64,000 bases of DNA from Prinia subflava. Taxonomy: Eukaryota > Chordata > Aves > Passeriformes > Cisticolidae. Where the stretch lies: the NCBI RefSeq assembly GCF_021018805.1, contig NC_086247.1:141418102-141482101 (forward strand), written 5' to 3'. The position numbers and the translations under genes were made by a program. Below are positions 13,541-27,188 of the stretch, in pieces; position 1 is the stretch's first letter; every line of letters starts with the position of its first letter. The notes under the pieces are model-generated. The model saw nothing but the letters and a program-made list of their open reading frames with translations, made no database searches and was not told the DNA's origin.

Positions 13541-13699
13541 AGAGACTGAAACAAGTTGCCTGGAGAGCTGGTGGGTGCCCCATCCCAGAAACCTTCAAGG
13601 TCAGGCTGGACTTGGATCTGGGCACCCTGATCTTGTTGAAGATGGACAAGTTGACCTTTAAAGGTCCCATCCAACCCAAACTATTCTGTGATTCTATGA
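13541..13699 (+). mobile_element. CR1 LINE 3'-end fragment
   Basis: Plus-strand CR1 tail. ACAAGTTGCCTGGAGAGCTG and GTGCCCCATCCCAGAAACC correspond to the conserved CR1 3' segment. GGTCCCATCCAACCCAAA leads into the diagnostic terminal octamer-type end ATTCTGTGATTCTATGA at about 13683-13699. The copy is 5'-truncated, about 160 bp, with no coding capacity. Orientation is set by the terminal ATTCTATGA-like repeat lying at the right-hand end. Confidence 0.9.
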
Positions 13700-16600
13700 C
13701 ATATATTTTTTTATTGTCATGTCATGCATTTCTTCATGGCAGAGGAAATCTTCTACTTTACCTGCCCTCAAAATTTGCCCTTAAAATTTACAATTGAGGA
13801 TGATTTGCCAGAAATCATCTTGCCTTAAATGTTGTGCTTTGAAAAATGTGCTGGTCACCACAATTCTTCTGGTTATGAAGGGTGTTTGTTGAGGGGTTTT
13901 ATGAAGAATTTTACAATACATGAATATCAAGATTTTTTTCAAAAGAAAAAATAGATTAATTTACTTGAAAAAGAATATTTGTCACAGTGTTTAGAAAAAG
14001 AAATTGCAACACTGGTTTTGGAAAAAACCCATGTTATTTTGCTTATATTTGCTTCCTTTATATGTATGGTCAGGACATCTATGTGAAACCACTGAAGTGT
14101 TCTGTGTAAAACAAAGATATTGCTTGTGTTCAAAGGATTCCTGATGAGAAATTCATAGAGGGGTGCTGAAGTCTTGGGATGTCCCCTGAGCCTGGGCCCT
14201 AGGGATATAGCAAAATATTTTTGCCTAAGACTTCATCAAATGTGGGAAAACCCTCCAATTATTACTACTGATGCATTCATTTTCTGAGGCTAAATTACCT
14301 GTCATCATTACTATTAATCCCATACATGTATCTACATTCAGCTATATCTAAGATTCTATAGGATCTCAACAGTTATTTCACTTCTCTCCTTAGAACAAGA
14401 ATAATTTAATTTTTTTTCTTTTTTTTTGCATATTAGCTCAGTCTTCCTGATATGGAAATGCAACACTTCCTAGCAAAGAAATTTATTATTGTCATCTGCC
14501 AGCAGAAATAAACAACAAAAGCGAAATTTTGGCAATAGCAGCAGCAGCTGGAAAGGAGCTAAAAATAAGTTTATCAGTGCATAACTAAGTGGTCTGCACA
14601 AAGAAACTGTGCTGATAGTGATGAAAAAAAGTCTACCGCAGATAATTAATACTTCACCAGTTTTTTACCACTTAACATCCTTTTTTGTTCTTATTTGGAG
14701 CTTTTCTAGCATTACAAAAGTTTATTTAAGGTATCAGATTCAAGATGTAGGCAAACACATGACATTCTGTTTCAGTCTCTATCTCTTTAATATTTTTTAA
14801 TATTTTCTTTTGAGTATTGCATTTATATTTTTGTGAGTTGATCTATCATACAGACAGACTTTACTCCTAAATCATAATGATCTGCTTAGAAATAGTTTTA
14901 TCAGCTGCAATTTTTATTTTTTATGTGCATAATTTCCTGTTTATTTGAATTGAACTTCATCTGTAACATAAATTCCCAGTCACTAAATACAGATTTCTTT
15001 TAGTCTGCGCTCATTCTTACTATTCTTAGTACCTGCTTGGTGTTTTCAGCAAATGGTGATTTTTCTCATTTTTCCAGAACTTCAGAACCTTCAGAAATAT
15101 GGTCAGTAGCAAAGTGATTGTGGCCTTTCATTTCAAGGGCAGAAAATAGCCATTCATTCCCAACTTTTGCTTCTTACCTTTAAATCATTCTGTTGTGGTG
15201 GTATTGTTTAATAATTTTCTTTCTGTTGTCCTTGCTGTTGTCTTGTCATTCTTTTAGGAAAGTGTGCCTGCAGAGTATGTTTCAATGCAGTGAAGAGCTT
15301 CCTAAATGGTTCTGATTTCTCCTATGGAGCTGAAATAGTTCATGTTGAGTTCAAGTTTTATCATGTTAAAAGAATTAACATTATCCTATATTAAGGTTTT
15401 CTATTGTCTTCACAACAGAAGCTTTCTTTGTGCCTGAGTTTTCTTAAAAACAACCATAATGAAAGGGGCAGTAAATCCTGATAGTGGCTTTTGCTTTGCC
15501 CAGTTTGAAGTCATATCTAGTTTAGGATTATTTAATTCCAGTTTCAGTTCCCTACAGTCTCCCATTCTCTCAAAAGCCCAGAATTCTGGTGTGGATCATG
15601 TGTCAGCCTGAATCCAACTCCCTCCTCTGTGTGTCCCCCTCAGGGCTGAGCCAGGCTGGGTTTGTTTAGCTGCAGTCGTGACAGCAGGGCAAGGACTCTT
15701 TGTTTTATGGCCACTTGACCTCACCTGTACATATTTGCAAAACCAGAAAAGTGCAGAAGGAAATCAACTTTTCTTTGTAAATTACTGTACAGGATAAGAA
15801 ACCAGATAATTCCTTCTTCCACGCCTTTTTCTACATTTCCTTGCTGCTGTTCTCCTTTTCCACATCTCCTTCTCAGCCCAGTCACTTTTATTTCCACAGT
15901 ACCTGTCTTATGTTTATTTTCCCTCTGCATTTCCATGATTTAAAAAAATTTAACCTTTGTTAAATTAAGATAACCTACATAACTTCCCCAAAGCTGCTTT
16001 TCTCACTCAATTTCTAATATTTTTTTGATTTTTTTTTTAATGCTTATAAATGTCAGCACCCCTGCAACATTCTGTCTTTTGGCACACTTTTTATGTCTTT
16101 TGCTCTAAGGAAGAAGGGTGCTGAATGACTACCCTGTCACCAAGACTAATATGAGAAGTTATTAGGTAGGACCATATTGGCTGATAATTTGGCTGTCTGG
16201 GGAGTAAGAAAGGAAAAAGCCAATTTGACATAATATTAAATAGAAAATTAATTTCAAGATTCCAGAATGGATTAAAGGCTGGAAAATCAATTTACTAGGA
16301 TTAGAAGTAATTTTTGTGAAAAAAGTATTTCTAAGAGGAAACCTTTGTTTACTTTTGACTAATGAGTTTCAAACTTCATTAAAACTTCATTATAGTTATT
16401 TTTTGAAATAACCAGTGATTAGAAATTCCTGGCTAAAGAAAAACATACCAGGCCAGAAAATATCAAGCAATGTCTGCAAAGGCACTAAGCTACTCTTCCC
16501 TCCACTCACTGAAATCAGAGCTGACAATTAGATTTTGTTCAGATAGGAGCCACTGGAAATTAGAGACAGCACAGGGACATTGCCCTCTGACAGTGTTACT

Positions 16601-17530
16601 TTTGCAGGGTGGGAATTTGGTCTGTAAATAAATCAGGAATCCTTATTAACATAACTGATATATGATCACCCTGCAAAATTCACTGTTTAAGAGATTCTCA
16701 TACTTGCAGCCTTGCAAAGGATAGAAAAAGAGACCAGAAGAGTCTCCAGTAAGGACCTCTGCAATGGACTGCTGAATTTATTGAGATCATGCACTCAGCA
16801 CTTCCTTGATGAAATTTTCCTTGGATGTCACTGAAATTTGAACCCATAACTTCATAGGATGTGGAATCAATCAACTGTGACACTAATTGTAATTAGTGAC
16901 CTGCATGGAAAAGAAAGTTACATGTGCAAGCAACAGTCAGGCAAGGCGAACTGCATCCCTCCTTTGATAGGAAATTATTGGGAAAAGGTTGTTAGTGGAT
17001 AATTATGATCAGCTGAAGACATTTTAGAAGATGGAATAACAGGGCTTAGTGGGGAAAAAAAGTTAAAGTTTTAAAGTAGATTAAATCACTTGATATTTGC
17101 ATATGAAGGCTTTAGCACATAAATAGGCATTGATCTTACATGTTTCTCTGTGCTATGTCTGAGTAGAATAACACAGGATAAATGCATGTGGGGATACACT
17201 GTTCTACCTCTTTTATTATGAATAAGGGTAACTTGACAGCAAACTCCACATTCACTATGAGGAAACAATATAGAAGAAGGAAGAAAACCAAGCTTCTCCC
17301 CAGTTTTGGTAATAATTTGATAATATTTGATAATAATAGCTTTGGCTTATTTGCTGCAGTAGAATTCACCACTTGCCAAGCCAGAGGCCATGTCTGCCCC
17401 AAAATCTTACCCTGTATCTGCCAGGCCTGGGTTTGTGTCTGTGATATCCCAGTCATGTCAAAAAGAGCTACATACCTGAGCAGGAATTGTTGTAACAGGC
17501 TTGACCAGGTGACACAAGTATTCTGTTGGG
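13700..17530. other. AT-rich noncoding stretch, nothing recognised
   Basis: No gene or repeat family recognised. From about 17136 both strands carry longer-than-average open frames (minus 17136-17651, plus 17182-17607) that overlap each other and show no known motif. Confidence 0.45.
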
Positions 17531-17557
17531 ATGCAAGTACAAGTATGCAAGTACAAG
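17531..17557 (+). repeat. 14-bp tandem duplication
   Basis: ATGCAAGTACAAGT at 17531-17544 is followed directly by ATGCAAGTACAAG at 17545-17557. It is a perfect two-copy tandem duplication, probably recent given its identity. Confidence 0.9.
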
Positions 17558-18130
17558 ACAAGTGGAGAATTCCTTCATGGAACGTGTTAGCATTAAAGGA
17601 CATCTGAGTGTCCTCTTCCTTTTCAGTTTGAGGTTTACAGAAATGACTCAAGGCTGTGGGTTAAATATGATGTCATCCACATGAATATTTGCACTACCCT
17701 GTCCCTGAAGTAGACCTAACCCTGGAATACAAGGTTCTTATTTTATTACTATTAATTTATCAAAGATATTTAAAAATAATTTTTCTTCCCCCCTCAAAAG
17801 AGTTGACAAAAAAAGTCTTTTTTCTTCTGTACTGTATCTGCCTTTATAGAAGTCTTTTCATCAAAAGTTCAGTATATACAACATGCTAAAGATTTTCCGG
17901 ATCCTTTTTTGTTTTTTCCCCTCAGCACATCAGTGTTCATAGTGGCATTTAGCAAAGTACACAAGTGCTTTTATTGATTTTCCAGCGTGGATTCAACCTA
18001 AACAGAAAATTTTCCTAAATGAATATTCTGCTTTTAATTAACTATTCTGACTTTCCAAAATTTTTCAAGAGGAGATTTTGAAGATACTCAGGGTTCAACA
18101 TACAATATAAAATCTATACTTTTGCATTAG

Positions 18131-18348
18131 TCATTTAAAAACAAGGAGCCTTGCCCATGTACCCCAAAGTGTGTCACATTTACTGCTGCAAATCCTGAGC
18201 AAAATGAAGCAGCTAGAGCAAAAGAATTCCCAGAAACTGGCTGATATCTTGATGAAGGTGCTACCCAAAGGAGAAAGTGAAAACCAGTCATATTTCTCAT
18301 TTTGTGAAGAGAGAACAAAAGAAAACAAAAGGAGACTGAGAAGACATG
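18131..18348 (+). CDS. Possible internal exon of an unrecognised gene
   Basis: This is an open plus-strand segment with splice-like borders: CTTTTGCATTAG immediately upstream of 18131 (weak pyrimidine tract) and ATG followed by GTGAGTATT at 18349 (good donor). The frame is open across the whole interval and runs into TAA at 18357-18359 if not spliced. From about residue 23 the translation looks protein-like: KMKQLEQKNSQKLADILMKV, then FCEERTKENKRRLRRHG. It is charged, helix-prone and ends in a basic cluster. With these borders the upstream phase is 2 and the downstream phase is 1. I do not recognise the family. An acceptor further inside (after TGTACCCCAAAG or CAAATCCTGAG) is also possible. 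The minus strand is open over the same interval, which weakens the case. It may be chance, a lncRNA exon or a pseudogene piece. Confidence 0.22.
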
Positions 18349-18359
18349 GTGAGTATTAA

Positions 18360-19747
18360 AAATAAGCCATGTTGTGATGAAGCCCTTAAAAGACTGTGAC
18401 AAGCAATAGAATGTTAAAAAAGTTAATCCAGTGAAATACTTGGCAATTTTTTTCCTTTGAAGATGAGAGACTTGTAGAGCAAATAGGATTTAAAATGTTC
18501 TGCTGCTCACAGAGAGCCTTACCTTGTGGCATCTGCTAACAATAACTTGTTCCAGATTCAAACCCGGCCGTTATTAGAATAGAAATTTGTAATAACTACT
18601 TTTTCAATTAGAACAAGGTTTTCTCAGTGACAGAGAAAACAATTGAATGAACCTTTAATGGGACAGTGTTTCCTCTGAGAACACCATGGGATACGAGTTC
18701 TCTTTCTGTAGCTTTGGCTAATTGCACACAAAAGACTGCAGGAGATGGTATTTGTTTAAAATTGTTGCTGGCGTTGCAATAAGAGCTACCATTCCTAATT
18801 AAATTGGAACATGTAATTCTGCATGGAAAACTGGTTATGCCAATGAAGGTCTTAAAATATCTTGGAGTGACAAATATTAGAAAGAAGCCACAAGTATAAG
18901 CAGCAAATAAATGAAAGAATTCCAGTTCATATCAAATAGATTTCCAAGAACATATTTTCTGAAATAGTACAATTTTACTTACACTAAATTAAAAAGTCAA
19001 GTTGTTTGACCTTACATTTAAGCAGATCTCAACATTCTTGGCTATATTCAGCTTTGGTGAAATGACCTAGATTTCACAAGAAAGTAATAAAACAGGTATT
19101 TGTGTCCTTTAGGCATCTGTGAACCAATGCCCAAAATCACTGTCAAAATTTACATCTGCAAAATGAACAACCAGTACTGCTATTTTAAGAAAAAATTATG
19201 TATTCTCCAGCCTGCAGCATAAGTAGAGAAGGTTCTTTGGTAACTGATACTAAATTAAAGAGCAAAATTCAGAATTAAGGTAGGTTGTATCTAATCTAAA
19301 AGAAACATATTAACTTTCACATCTAAATGTTTTCTTTTGGAAATAAAAAGAAGAATGAACAGAACATTTCTTCTTCAGTCAGGATACTCTACACTCTGTA
19401 TATATACTTATACTTTAAATTTTTAACATAAATTGTGTTCTTTCAGCCAAATAAGAGAAGTCACCCTTCTCATCCTGAAAATTTAGCAGCCACAAGCTGG
19501 CTTTGTACATTAGTAGATGATATGAGGGTCTAAGGTGAAGTACAAAGAAAAGATAAACACAGAAATTATTTCATAACATTTTGTCAACACATCAGTAGAA
19601 AATCTTTTATCTCACAAGAGCTCAGAAACCAGCCTCCAAGTTTCTTGAGGATCTGATTAAATTCAGAAAAGTCATCACTGTCATCAGAAACTTTCATGAT
19701 TTCCTAAAATGGGCAGGAAAGTTTATTGACAATAAAGAAGGGTACAA
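18360..19747. other. AT-rich noncoding stretch with homeodomain-type motifs
   Basis: No gene recognised. 18480-18860 is less repetitive, with several TAATT and CAATTAG cores; see the findings for why it could be a conserved noncoding element. Confidence 0.45.
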
Positions 19748-19821
19748 ATAGTAGTAGCAGTAGTAGTAGTAGTAGTAGCAGTAGTAGTAGTAATAATAAT
19801 AATAACAACAACAACAACAAA
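19748..19821 (+). repeat. Compound triplet repeat (GTA)n(ATA)n(ACA)n
   Basis: A (GTA)n run interrupted by two CAG units, then (ATA)n, then (ACA)n, each step one base change from the last. It is about 74 bp with uninterrupted 3-bp phase and no evidence of coding. Confidence 0.93.
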
Positions 19822-22800
19822 ACCATGCATAAGAAAAACTATTTGGATATAAGAAAAAACAATCTCCATTTTGCTACAGGGGAAAAATGATTTGGATATA
19901 GCATCTCAGGATGTCTTCTGTTCCTGGAACCCATTAAGCTGCTAAATTTAATAAATGTACAACAAACTTCCATCTAAGCTTTCCACCTGTAACTCAGTGT
20001 TTCCTTCACAGTCTCTCTGTTCCAGATATTATTTCCCTCTTGCATCTGGTGTAAGCTCCTCAGAAATTCACTGTGCTCCTGGACTCTAATTTGTTTTGTT
20101 TCTATGAAGTGACACTTTCAATAAACTAAAAAATCTAAATTAACATAATCCAAGATGCCATTGCTTATTATACTTTGACAATCCACTGCAAGGCTTAGCA
20201 AAAGAAAATAGACTTGTGAACTCACATTGACTTAAAAAAAAAGTTAAATCGTTGATTTCTCTGTAGTTTGCAAAAGGTGGTGATCTGTTTCACCACTTTC
20301 CATATTAATACCACTTTAATTAAAAAAAATGAAAAAAGAAAAATGCTGTCCTAAGCACTGGGAGACCTGTTTATGTTTTCTTCATACCATGTCTACTACA
20401 TTTCTAAAATGATAACCATGCAACAGTATTTATTCAGGCTAAATTTTTTGACAGAACAGGTTTTGAAATGGACATTAAATCTTGTTGGTTCTCCTCATCT
20501 CCCACATCCCCACCACTGGCCAGTATTATGTACTGTCCCATCTTAAAGTCGGGGCAAAGTGTGCCACATTAACCACCTCCCTTTAATAAATAAAAAATAC
20601 ACTTCAATAATCTTCTATTTAGAATCACAGTTTTTCTACCTCCTGACTTTGCAGCTCTTCTCATGTGGGAGTGACCTGGAGTCCAGTCCCTTGGATATCT
20701 GTGTGTTCCTTTTTGCAGCTGCCATCCCTCCCAGTCAAGGCCAGTGAGCTTTTCAGATCCATTTCATTTATTTCCATCCATTCCTGCATTGAACAGACCT
20801 TTCTGTGCTGAGATGGGTCTTGCACCTATCTATCTTGCACCTATCTGTATTATTTGTTCTTCTGCAACTTGCCTCTAATTATTGAGCATCAAACTCCTAA
20901 AACACAGAGCCTTGATGGGAGTTCTAAAGATCCTTCATGAAAATATAGAGTTTAGAATATTAACTCTGCAGGCAACTTTGAAAGTTGCAGGTTGGACCTG
21001 CCAATAATCCTGCCAACTGGTCCCTTCAGTAAGAACAGCTCAAATTATTGAATTTTATGGGTCAGTGTCTTACCTCCATCCTTGTCCTCACAAAAATCTG
21101 TGAGAACAGATAGATCAGAGAGCATGTTTTTAAAGTATCATTTAAGGATGTTTTTAGTCTATCTCCTGACCAGCCACACTGAAAAGGGAATCCTGAATCT
21201 GTTTAAATACATTTTGAGAATGTCCTGTACAAACCTGTTCCAACATCTGTCCAGAGCTGGGGAGAGTTAAAAAGCATCAGCTCTATAAAGTGTCAAAGAA
21301 AGAGGGAGAAAAGCTGCACTGTGATAATGTTCATTATAAAATCAGTGGGACCTTTACAATTCCATTGACCCTGCCAGGGTGCCTTTGCTTCCTTCAGTTC
21401 CCAGTAGAAATCAGTGATAGCCAAATGAATTCACTCATCATTACACCTGTAATAGGTGGAAACACACAGTGTGTATTTGTCAAAGGTTTTTATGGGGAAA
21501 AACCTTTTGTCAAATAATTTTGTATTTTGACAAAACAGTTTCATCAGTTTAACAAAAGAGAGAAGAAATAAAAATTCTTCGGACCAACTAGAAAGACAAT
21601 TTCTGTTTTTACTTGAAAACAGCTTTTTCCTCCAGAAATGTGTTTTATGTAAAAAAATATTTTCACAACAATACACTTTTATCTGATAAGATGGTGATAG
21701 ACATATATGTTGTTTATTCAAAAAGGATAGTTTCTTCCTAAAACAATTTGGGTTTTTTTCTCCAATACATGGAAAATCCATTCTTAGATGTCATGACCTC
21801 AAATTTGATATTTACCTGTGTTTTCCATCATTAGATAGATTATTGATTAGTATTTCTTATTTACTTTTGGTTTTCTCTCAGCAATTAACAGGTTTCTTGT
21901 TTCAGGCACTGTGAGAAGACAAGCCTCTCTAAGAAGGTTCTGTACAGGTTTCTCACAGTTGGTTTTGTAAAAGAGTTAAAAGTTTCTAATTATACTGCTG
22001 TATGGCTCTTGGAATACAGTGTCAAAACACAAGTATCCCCATTCTTTGGAAAATTTAATATTTCTGAAATAAATAAGCACACAGAACAATCTAACAGTAG
22101 TAAAAAAAGAGCAATCAATACAAATCTGTGTGCACGTGTCTTCTGCCAGTTTCATGAGAGTTGCAACTTGCAATGTTATCTCGTAAGTGAGAACAACATT
22201 TCCCTATGGACAAGCACATTTACTCACAATTTAACAATTTATAAATTGAAGGCTGCTACAGGATTGTCTTCTACAGGACACATCACTGTCAAACCTAAAA
22301 CACAAGACTGCATCTTTTGGAAATATATTTTCTGTGAAAAAACACTGTTTTTTAATTTATCTTTATTTAAGATTCCTCTTGAAAACAGCTTCTGTAGTAC
22401 TCAAGAGTCCTCAAGAGAACTGTGCATTTCCTAAATAAATAAACAAATGCTTTCACAAAATGACTTCTCATGAGCCAAATCATCATCTTTTTAAGAGTGC
22501 TCATAGGCAGAGAAACAAATGGGTAGATTTGAATCACCACACAGCAGACGCACAAAGAAATTTGTGCAAACAGAAGGCTGGTTAAAATGCACTCTTTGGA
22601 GCTTTGCAGAATATATTATGGTCAGCAGCATAGTGGCTTCTGCTTTAGGTATTTTACAGCAGCACAACATATACCAGTAAGGCAGGAAAATGCTAATGAT
22701 GGACACATATATACTGAATTAATTTCTCAAGGGACAAGTCTGTTGAGCCCAGCACACTCAGGCATCATTCCTTCTAGACTTCAGCTAATTAATGTAGTGC

Positions 22801-25800
22801 AATTTAAGGAGAGGTGGAAAGGATCATATTGATAAGTGTCAATAGTGTACATTCAAAACATCTATTATTTCTCTTCTGTGTCCTTGGAGGCCTGAAAAAA
22901 ACCCAAGTCCAGCAATCACTTATAGTTAATTGCTAAGCAGAACACAATTAAAACAAAAATATTGAAACCCCTCTTCTCTTTCGTTGTTTTATCTGTGCTC
23001 CTTTCCCTCCCCTCAGTCTATCAGGAGCATATAAAGAACCAGGATATACTATTATTAATCTATTAGTTGCAAAATTATTTCTTCGGGAGTTGGAGCATCA
23101 TCTAATCCATTTTGATGGTTGAAGAATTGTTGTTTTTAAGTAAGTGTTTTGTGTGTCTGATTGAGAAATGCTGTTGCAAACAGTAGTTTCAAGTAGAAAA
23201 TACTTCACAAAATTAGGATATCCAGGAACAAAAAACTGCATAGTTGTTCTAAATCTTTCTACAAACTCAGATCCTATGAAAAAAGAAACTTTGAGACCTA
23301 ACATCAAGATTTTTTGTTTTCCCAAGGTTAAAGAGTCTCCTTTTGTCCTTCGCTTTACTGTGGAGATTTGTAATGCTTTTTGTTTAATTAAGTGACAGAA
23401 TAAATTGACCAAGGCGATCAGGAAGTGTTTTGATCCAGATTATTGGAATGGAAACTATACTCAGCTTTCCCAGTAACTTGTAAGCCAGCATCCTTCTCCA
23501 TTAGATCTGACAACTGCAATTTGCTCTGGAGCTCCTGATGCAGCTTGTCACTACCAACAGGCCAGAATGTACATGGCCAGGGGTTACAACACTCTGATTC
23601 ATTAGGCTGCAACCACCAATCTGCCACTTCAGAGAAAAGGCCCATCCATCTCTCTACATTTAGCTGTCATTCCTACCATGAATGTAATGCTATTACTGAG
23701 ACAGCCAAGTCCATTGCTCATGCCAGATGTTGTTAGGAATTCAATCCATCCTATCTGTGAACACTGGTCCCTTCAAACAACAAGATGTTGAGTGAATTAC
23801 ATATTGAGTGGTGAGGTTTTTTGGCATTTAATTATCCAGCTGAAAGGAACATGCTTAATTGTTACTGTGGTTACTGGTCAGCAACTAAATAGAGGAATTT
23901 TATGAAGCGATGGTGGAGCAATGGCAGCTGAATAAATGTTTCACAGCACTGCAGTGGCTGTGACAAAAAAATCTGTGTGTCTTTACTGAACACAGATGCT
24001 TCTCTTCTTGGGTAAAATGAACATGTTTTATTTTGTTTTAAAGTGAGAACACATGTCATTATTTCAATAAGGCAAATGCATGCTGTTCAACCTCCAATTT
24101 TGGCCCCAGGATCACTTCCAGAGTGTACAGGGGTAGCAGCACAGTGCCAGTTGTTCAACACCTCCAGAAAGCTGTGCTCAGATTTGCAGGAAAATGTCTG
24201 TGAGCCTGCTGTGTTCAGCAAGAGGGGTGTGTAATACACTTGGAGATGAGCTGGTCCTGCACAAGTCCAGAGGAATAAGACACCAGTCGTCCCTGCTTAG
24301 GTTTGCAAGGCAGGAAAACCCAAGACAGCTTCACACACCACTTCAAAGCAGAGCTCTGAAACTAGAACATAGTTAACTCTCATCCTTTCATTAGGTTGAT
24401 TAAAATTGTCCACATTAGAAAAATATTCTTGTACTTGGCTCAAGCTGAAGAAAGAAATATTACAAATATATGTGATATTTTCAGTCCAGGAAAAAGTGCT
24501 GTGTAATCTCCATGAATGTTCAGTCTTGTCATACACCCAGCTACATTTCAACAATAAAGCTTTGAGGAAATTGCATCAGGGCTTGGGACTTTTAAAATTT
24601 CACTATGTGAAGATTCATTCTTATTTAGAAATGTAAGACAGCAAAATAAGCAGCTGAAAAGGCAAGAGTTTATTCTCCTGGATTTTAACTGGGAAATAGG
24701 ACATGCACTATGACAGAAGCAGAATAAAGCTAAGATTTTCTGAGAGTACACATTCACATTGCCTTTGGTTTGTTTTTTGTCATTTTTTTCTTTTATAATC
24801 TGGCTTAATGATAGAGTCTGGAACCATGGAAATACTTGTCCCGTTCATTCACTAACAAGCAAGTGATGACGTTTTAATTTGCCAACTTTACTTTGTTGCC
24901 ACATAGAAAGAAATTATTGATGATCTTCATATTCCTTTGATGAGGCTAGTTTGTCCAACATTGTTGAAATGACCATATTTAAAGGAGAAAAACAAGTGCT
25001 CAAACTGACTACATTAGAAGACTTTTTGAAAATATTTGAACTAACATTACACTGTATTTAGTAATGATTTAAAACAGCTTGTTGCACTTAGGCTAAAGAG
25101 GACCAAGCATCTTGTGGAAGATTTTTATATATATTTATATATCAATATCATTACTTACAAGTACAATGTCATATAACTTGATCTAGTCCAGGAGAGAACT
25201 TTTTCTGCTCCTGCTTTTTGTTTGCTGAAGCTAACAGCCTTCAAAACTCAAGGACTCCAATTAGCAGCAATTTGTGGCTCTGTTAGATTGTCATTCTTGC
25301 ACATTCTGACCTAGACTTAAATAATTTCACAGATTCCATGTCACTCATACCAGCACAGGGAAGGCTATTCTTTCTTCTACCCTAACACTTCTTTCAGAAT
25401 CTTTCTACAAACAGTAGCATTGCAGTCAGCTGTGTCTGATACTCTTGTAATAATTCCATTCCTCCAGTTTGTCTCATCTTAAGCCAAAGCAAGGAATGCT
25501 TGAGGCTGGCCACATCTAGGGGCTCAACTTGTCAGCTCACCACAGCTTTGTAAACACTAAAACACTTGACAACTGACTCACAGGTCCCCTGCTAAGTATT
25601 CGACTTAATCTGTTGACAGCCTGATCCCTGACAAAAGAGTGGGAACAGGTATTAATATAGGTAACTATTTAGGGTTAATAATCCATTTATCCAGTGCCTT
25701 CTGCAAGACCTGATCTTGCAAGCTGTACAGCCTTAAACTTCTTTTGCTTTATGAGGTTTAGACCCATCAGGTGCTGAACCATGACAGCTTTTTACTCTAC

Positions 25801-26148
25801 ACAACACAGTCCACAGTGCTAACTTTATATTTCAGTTTTTGAAATCCATAACAAAATCACAACACCTTAGAAGAATTTGGGTACCTTATATAACCACAGC
25901 TTCTAAATGAGGTGTGCAAAACCATTTCCATAGATTCCTCAGTGTCTGAAGTACAAGAATAATATCCAGTATGATCTGACCTGGAATTTGTTTTCACTGA
26001 GGGTCACATACAGATATTTGCATATTTCATATTTAAGGTAGAGACATAGTCACAGTAAGACAGGGTTTCAGTTCACAGCAAAAAAATTGTGAAGAAAATT
26101 CATAAATATTTCACTTTCCCCTCAATACTTTTTCTGCAGGGTGACTAT
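19822..26148. other. AT-rich noncoding stretch with small tandem duplications
   Basis: No gene recognised. 20818-20847 is an imperfect 15-bp tandem duplication (TCTTGCACCTATCTA / TCTTGCACCTATCTG). Overlapping unrecognised open frames cluster at 22009-22830 and 23100-23740, and are treated as chance. Confidence 0.5.
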
Positions 26149-26190
26149 TAAAAAAACCCCACAAAACCCCCAAACCAAACCAAACCAAAC
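26149..26190 (+). repeat. A/C-only low-complexity run
   Basis: About 40 bases of only A and C, ending in (CCAAA)n-like units. Short simple repeat. Confidence 0.85.
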
Positions 26191-27116
26191 TATTATTGAG
26201 CATTCCTTGAATATTTTTTTCTTAGTAACTCTTTCAAGTATTTAATTTTTGTGTAAAATCAGTTTCCTGTTCTGTAGTGTATCAGGCATTCTGTTAGCAA
26301 CTCACAAACAATTAGAAATAATAATTTCTCCAATAAGCAGAAAGATAATCAAGTAATTTTTAATATAATAAGGCAAACACTGGCAAAAATGTCTCACAAG
26401 TAAAGAAACAAAGACTAAAGAAATTGAACAGGATAACTATATAGGAAGATCAGGTAATAATCCTCATCTAAACATGATTTATGAAAGTGGTATCACTGAA
26501 GGGAGAGGGGATGTCCTTATGCTGTGAACAGATTCAGCCAAGGAGGTCTAACAGGTTTTCACAGGGACTGAAACTGCTAAGTTTCCCAAATGCTTTAGCT
26601 ATTCTTGCATCCAATAAATTATTTAAGAACTATTCACTCTATTCCAAATAATCTCCCAAATATTAGTATAAATTAATAGTAGTGTCATTTGAAATTGGTT
26701 TTAGGAAGGTTAAAATTTAAATTTTAAAATAAGACAATTGATGATTAGCCATACCATTTTTTATAGCTGAGTTATTTTCTATAAACTTTGCTAAAAAAAT
26801 TGGATTCATCTGGTCAGCTTTGACTAGTTCTCAGAGAAAATATTAAAGTAAGATTTTTTTTAAATACAATTCATTCTGTGTTACCTCATTCCATGCAATA
26901 TATTCTTTTCTGGTTACCAAGGAAAAACACTTGAACTTTATCAGTTCTTGAAGATGAGGCCCTGGAGAATTTTATCCTCTCATATCTTTGGTTGACACTA
27001 AGAAATGATTTCTGAGGGAACTGAGAAGCTTTTTGGCCCATTTCTTAAAAGCAGTGTGGAAATAACCAATGTAGTTCATGAAAAATGGCTCGAGACCTTT
27101 CCTGCTATGGGATGTA
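26191..27116. other. AT-rich noncoding stretch, nothing recognised
   Basis: No gene or repeat family recognised. Confidence 0.5.
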
Positions 27117-27188
27117 TGGATACATGTATGGATGCATGTATAGGTGCATGTATGGATGCATGTATGGATGCATGTATGAATGCATGGC
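27117..27188 (+). repeat. 12-bp minisatellite, 6 copies
   Basis: Consensus TGGATGCATGTA; copies begin at 27117, 27129, 27141, 27153, 27165 and 27177. Differences are a GATACA-type first copy, TAGGTG in copy 3 and TGAATG in copy 6. The 12-bp period keeps frame, so both strands show a four-residue peptide repeat (CMDA-like and IHAS-like). The ATGCAT cores are palindromic. Not considered coding. Confidence 0.93.

Noticed and set aside
17136..17651. 171-codon minus frame overlapping a 141-codon plus frame
   Set aside because: Both strands are open over the same interval, neither has a known motif or splice context, and the sequence is AT-rich. Likely chance, with low stop density.
18540..18600. 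GATTCAAACCC, resembling a tRNA T-loop or B box
   Set aside because: No matching acceptor stem, anticodon arm or A box at the right distance, so not a tRNA gene.
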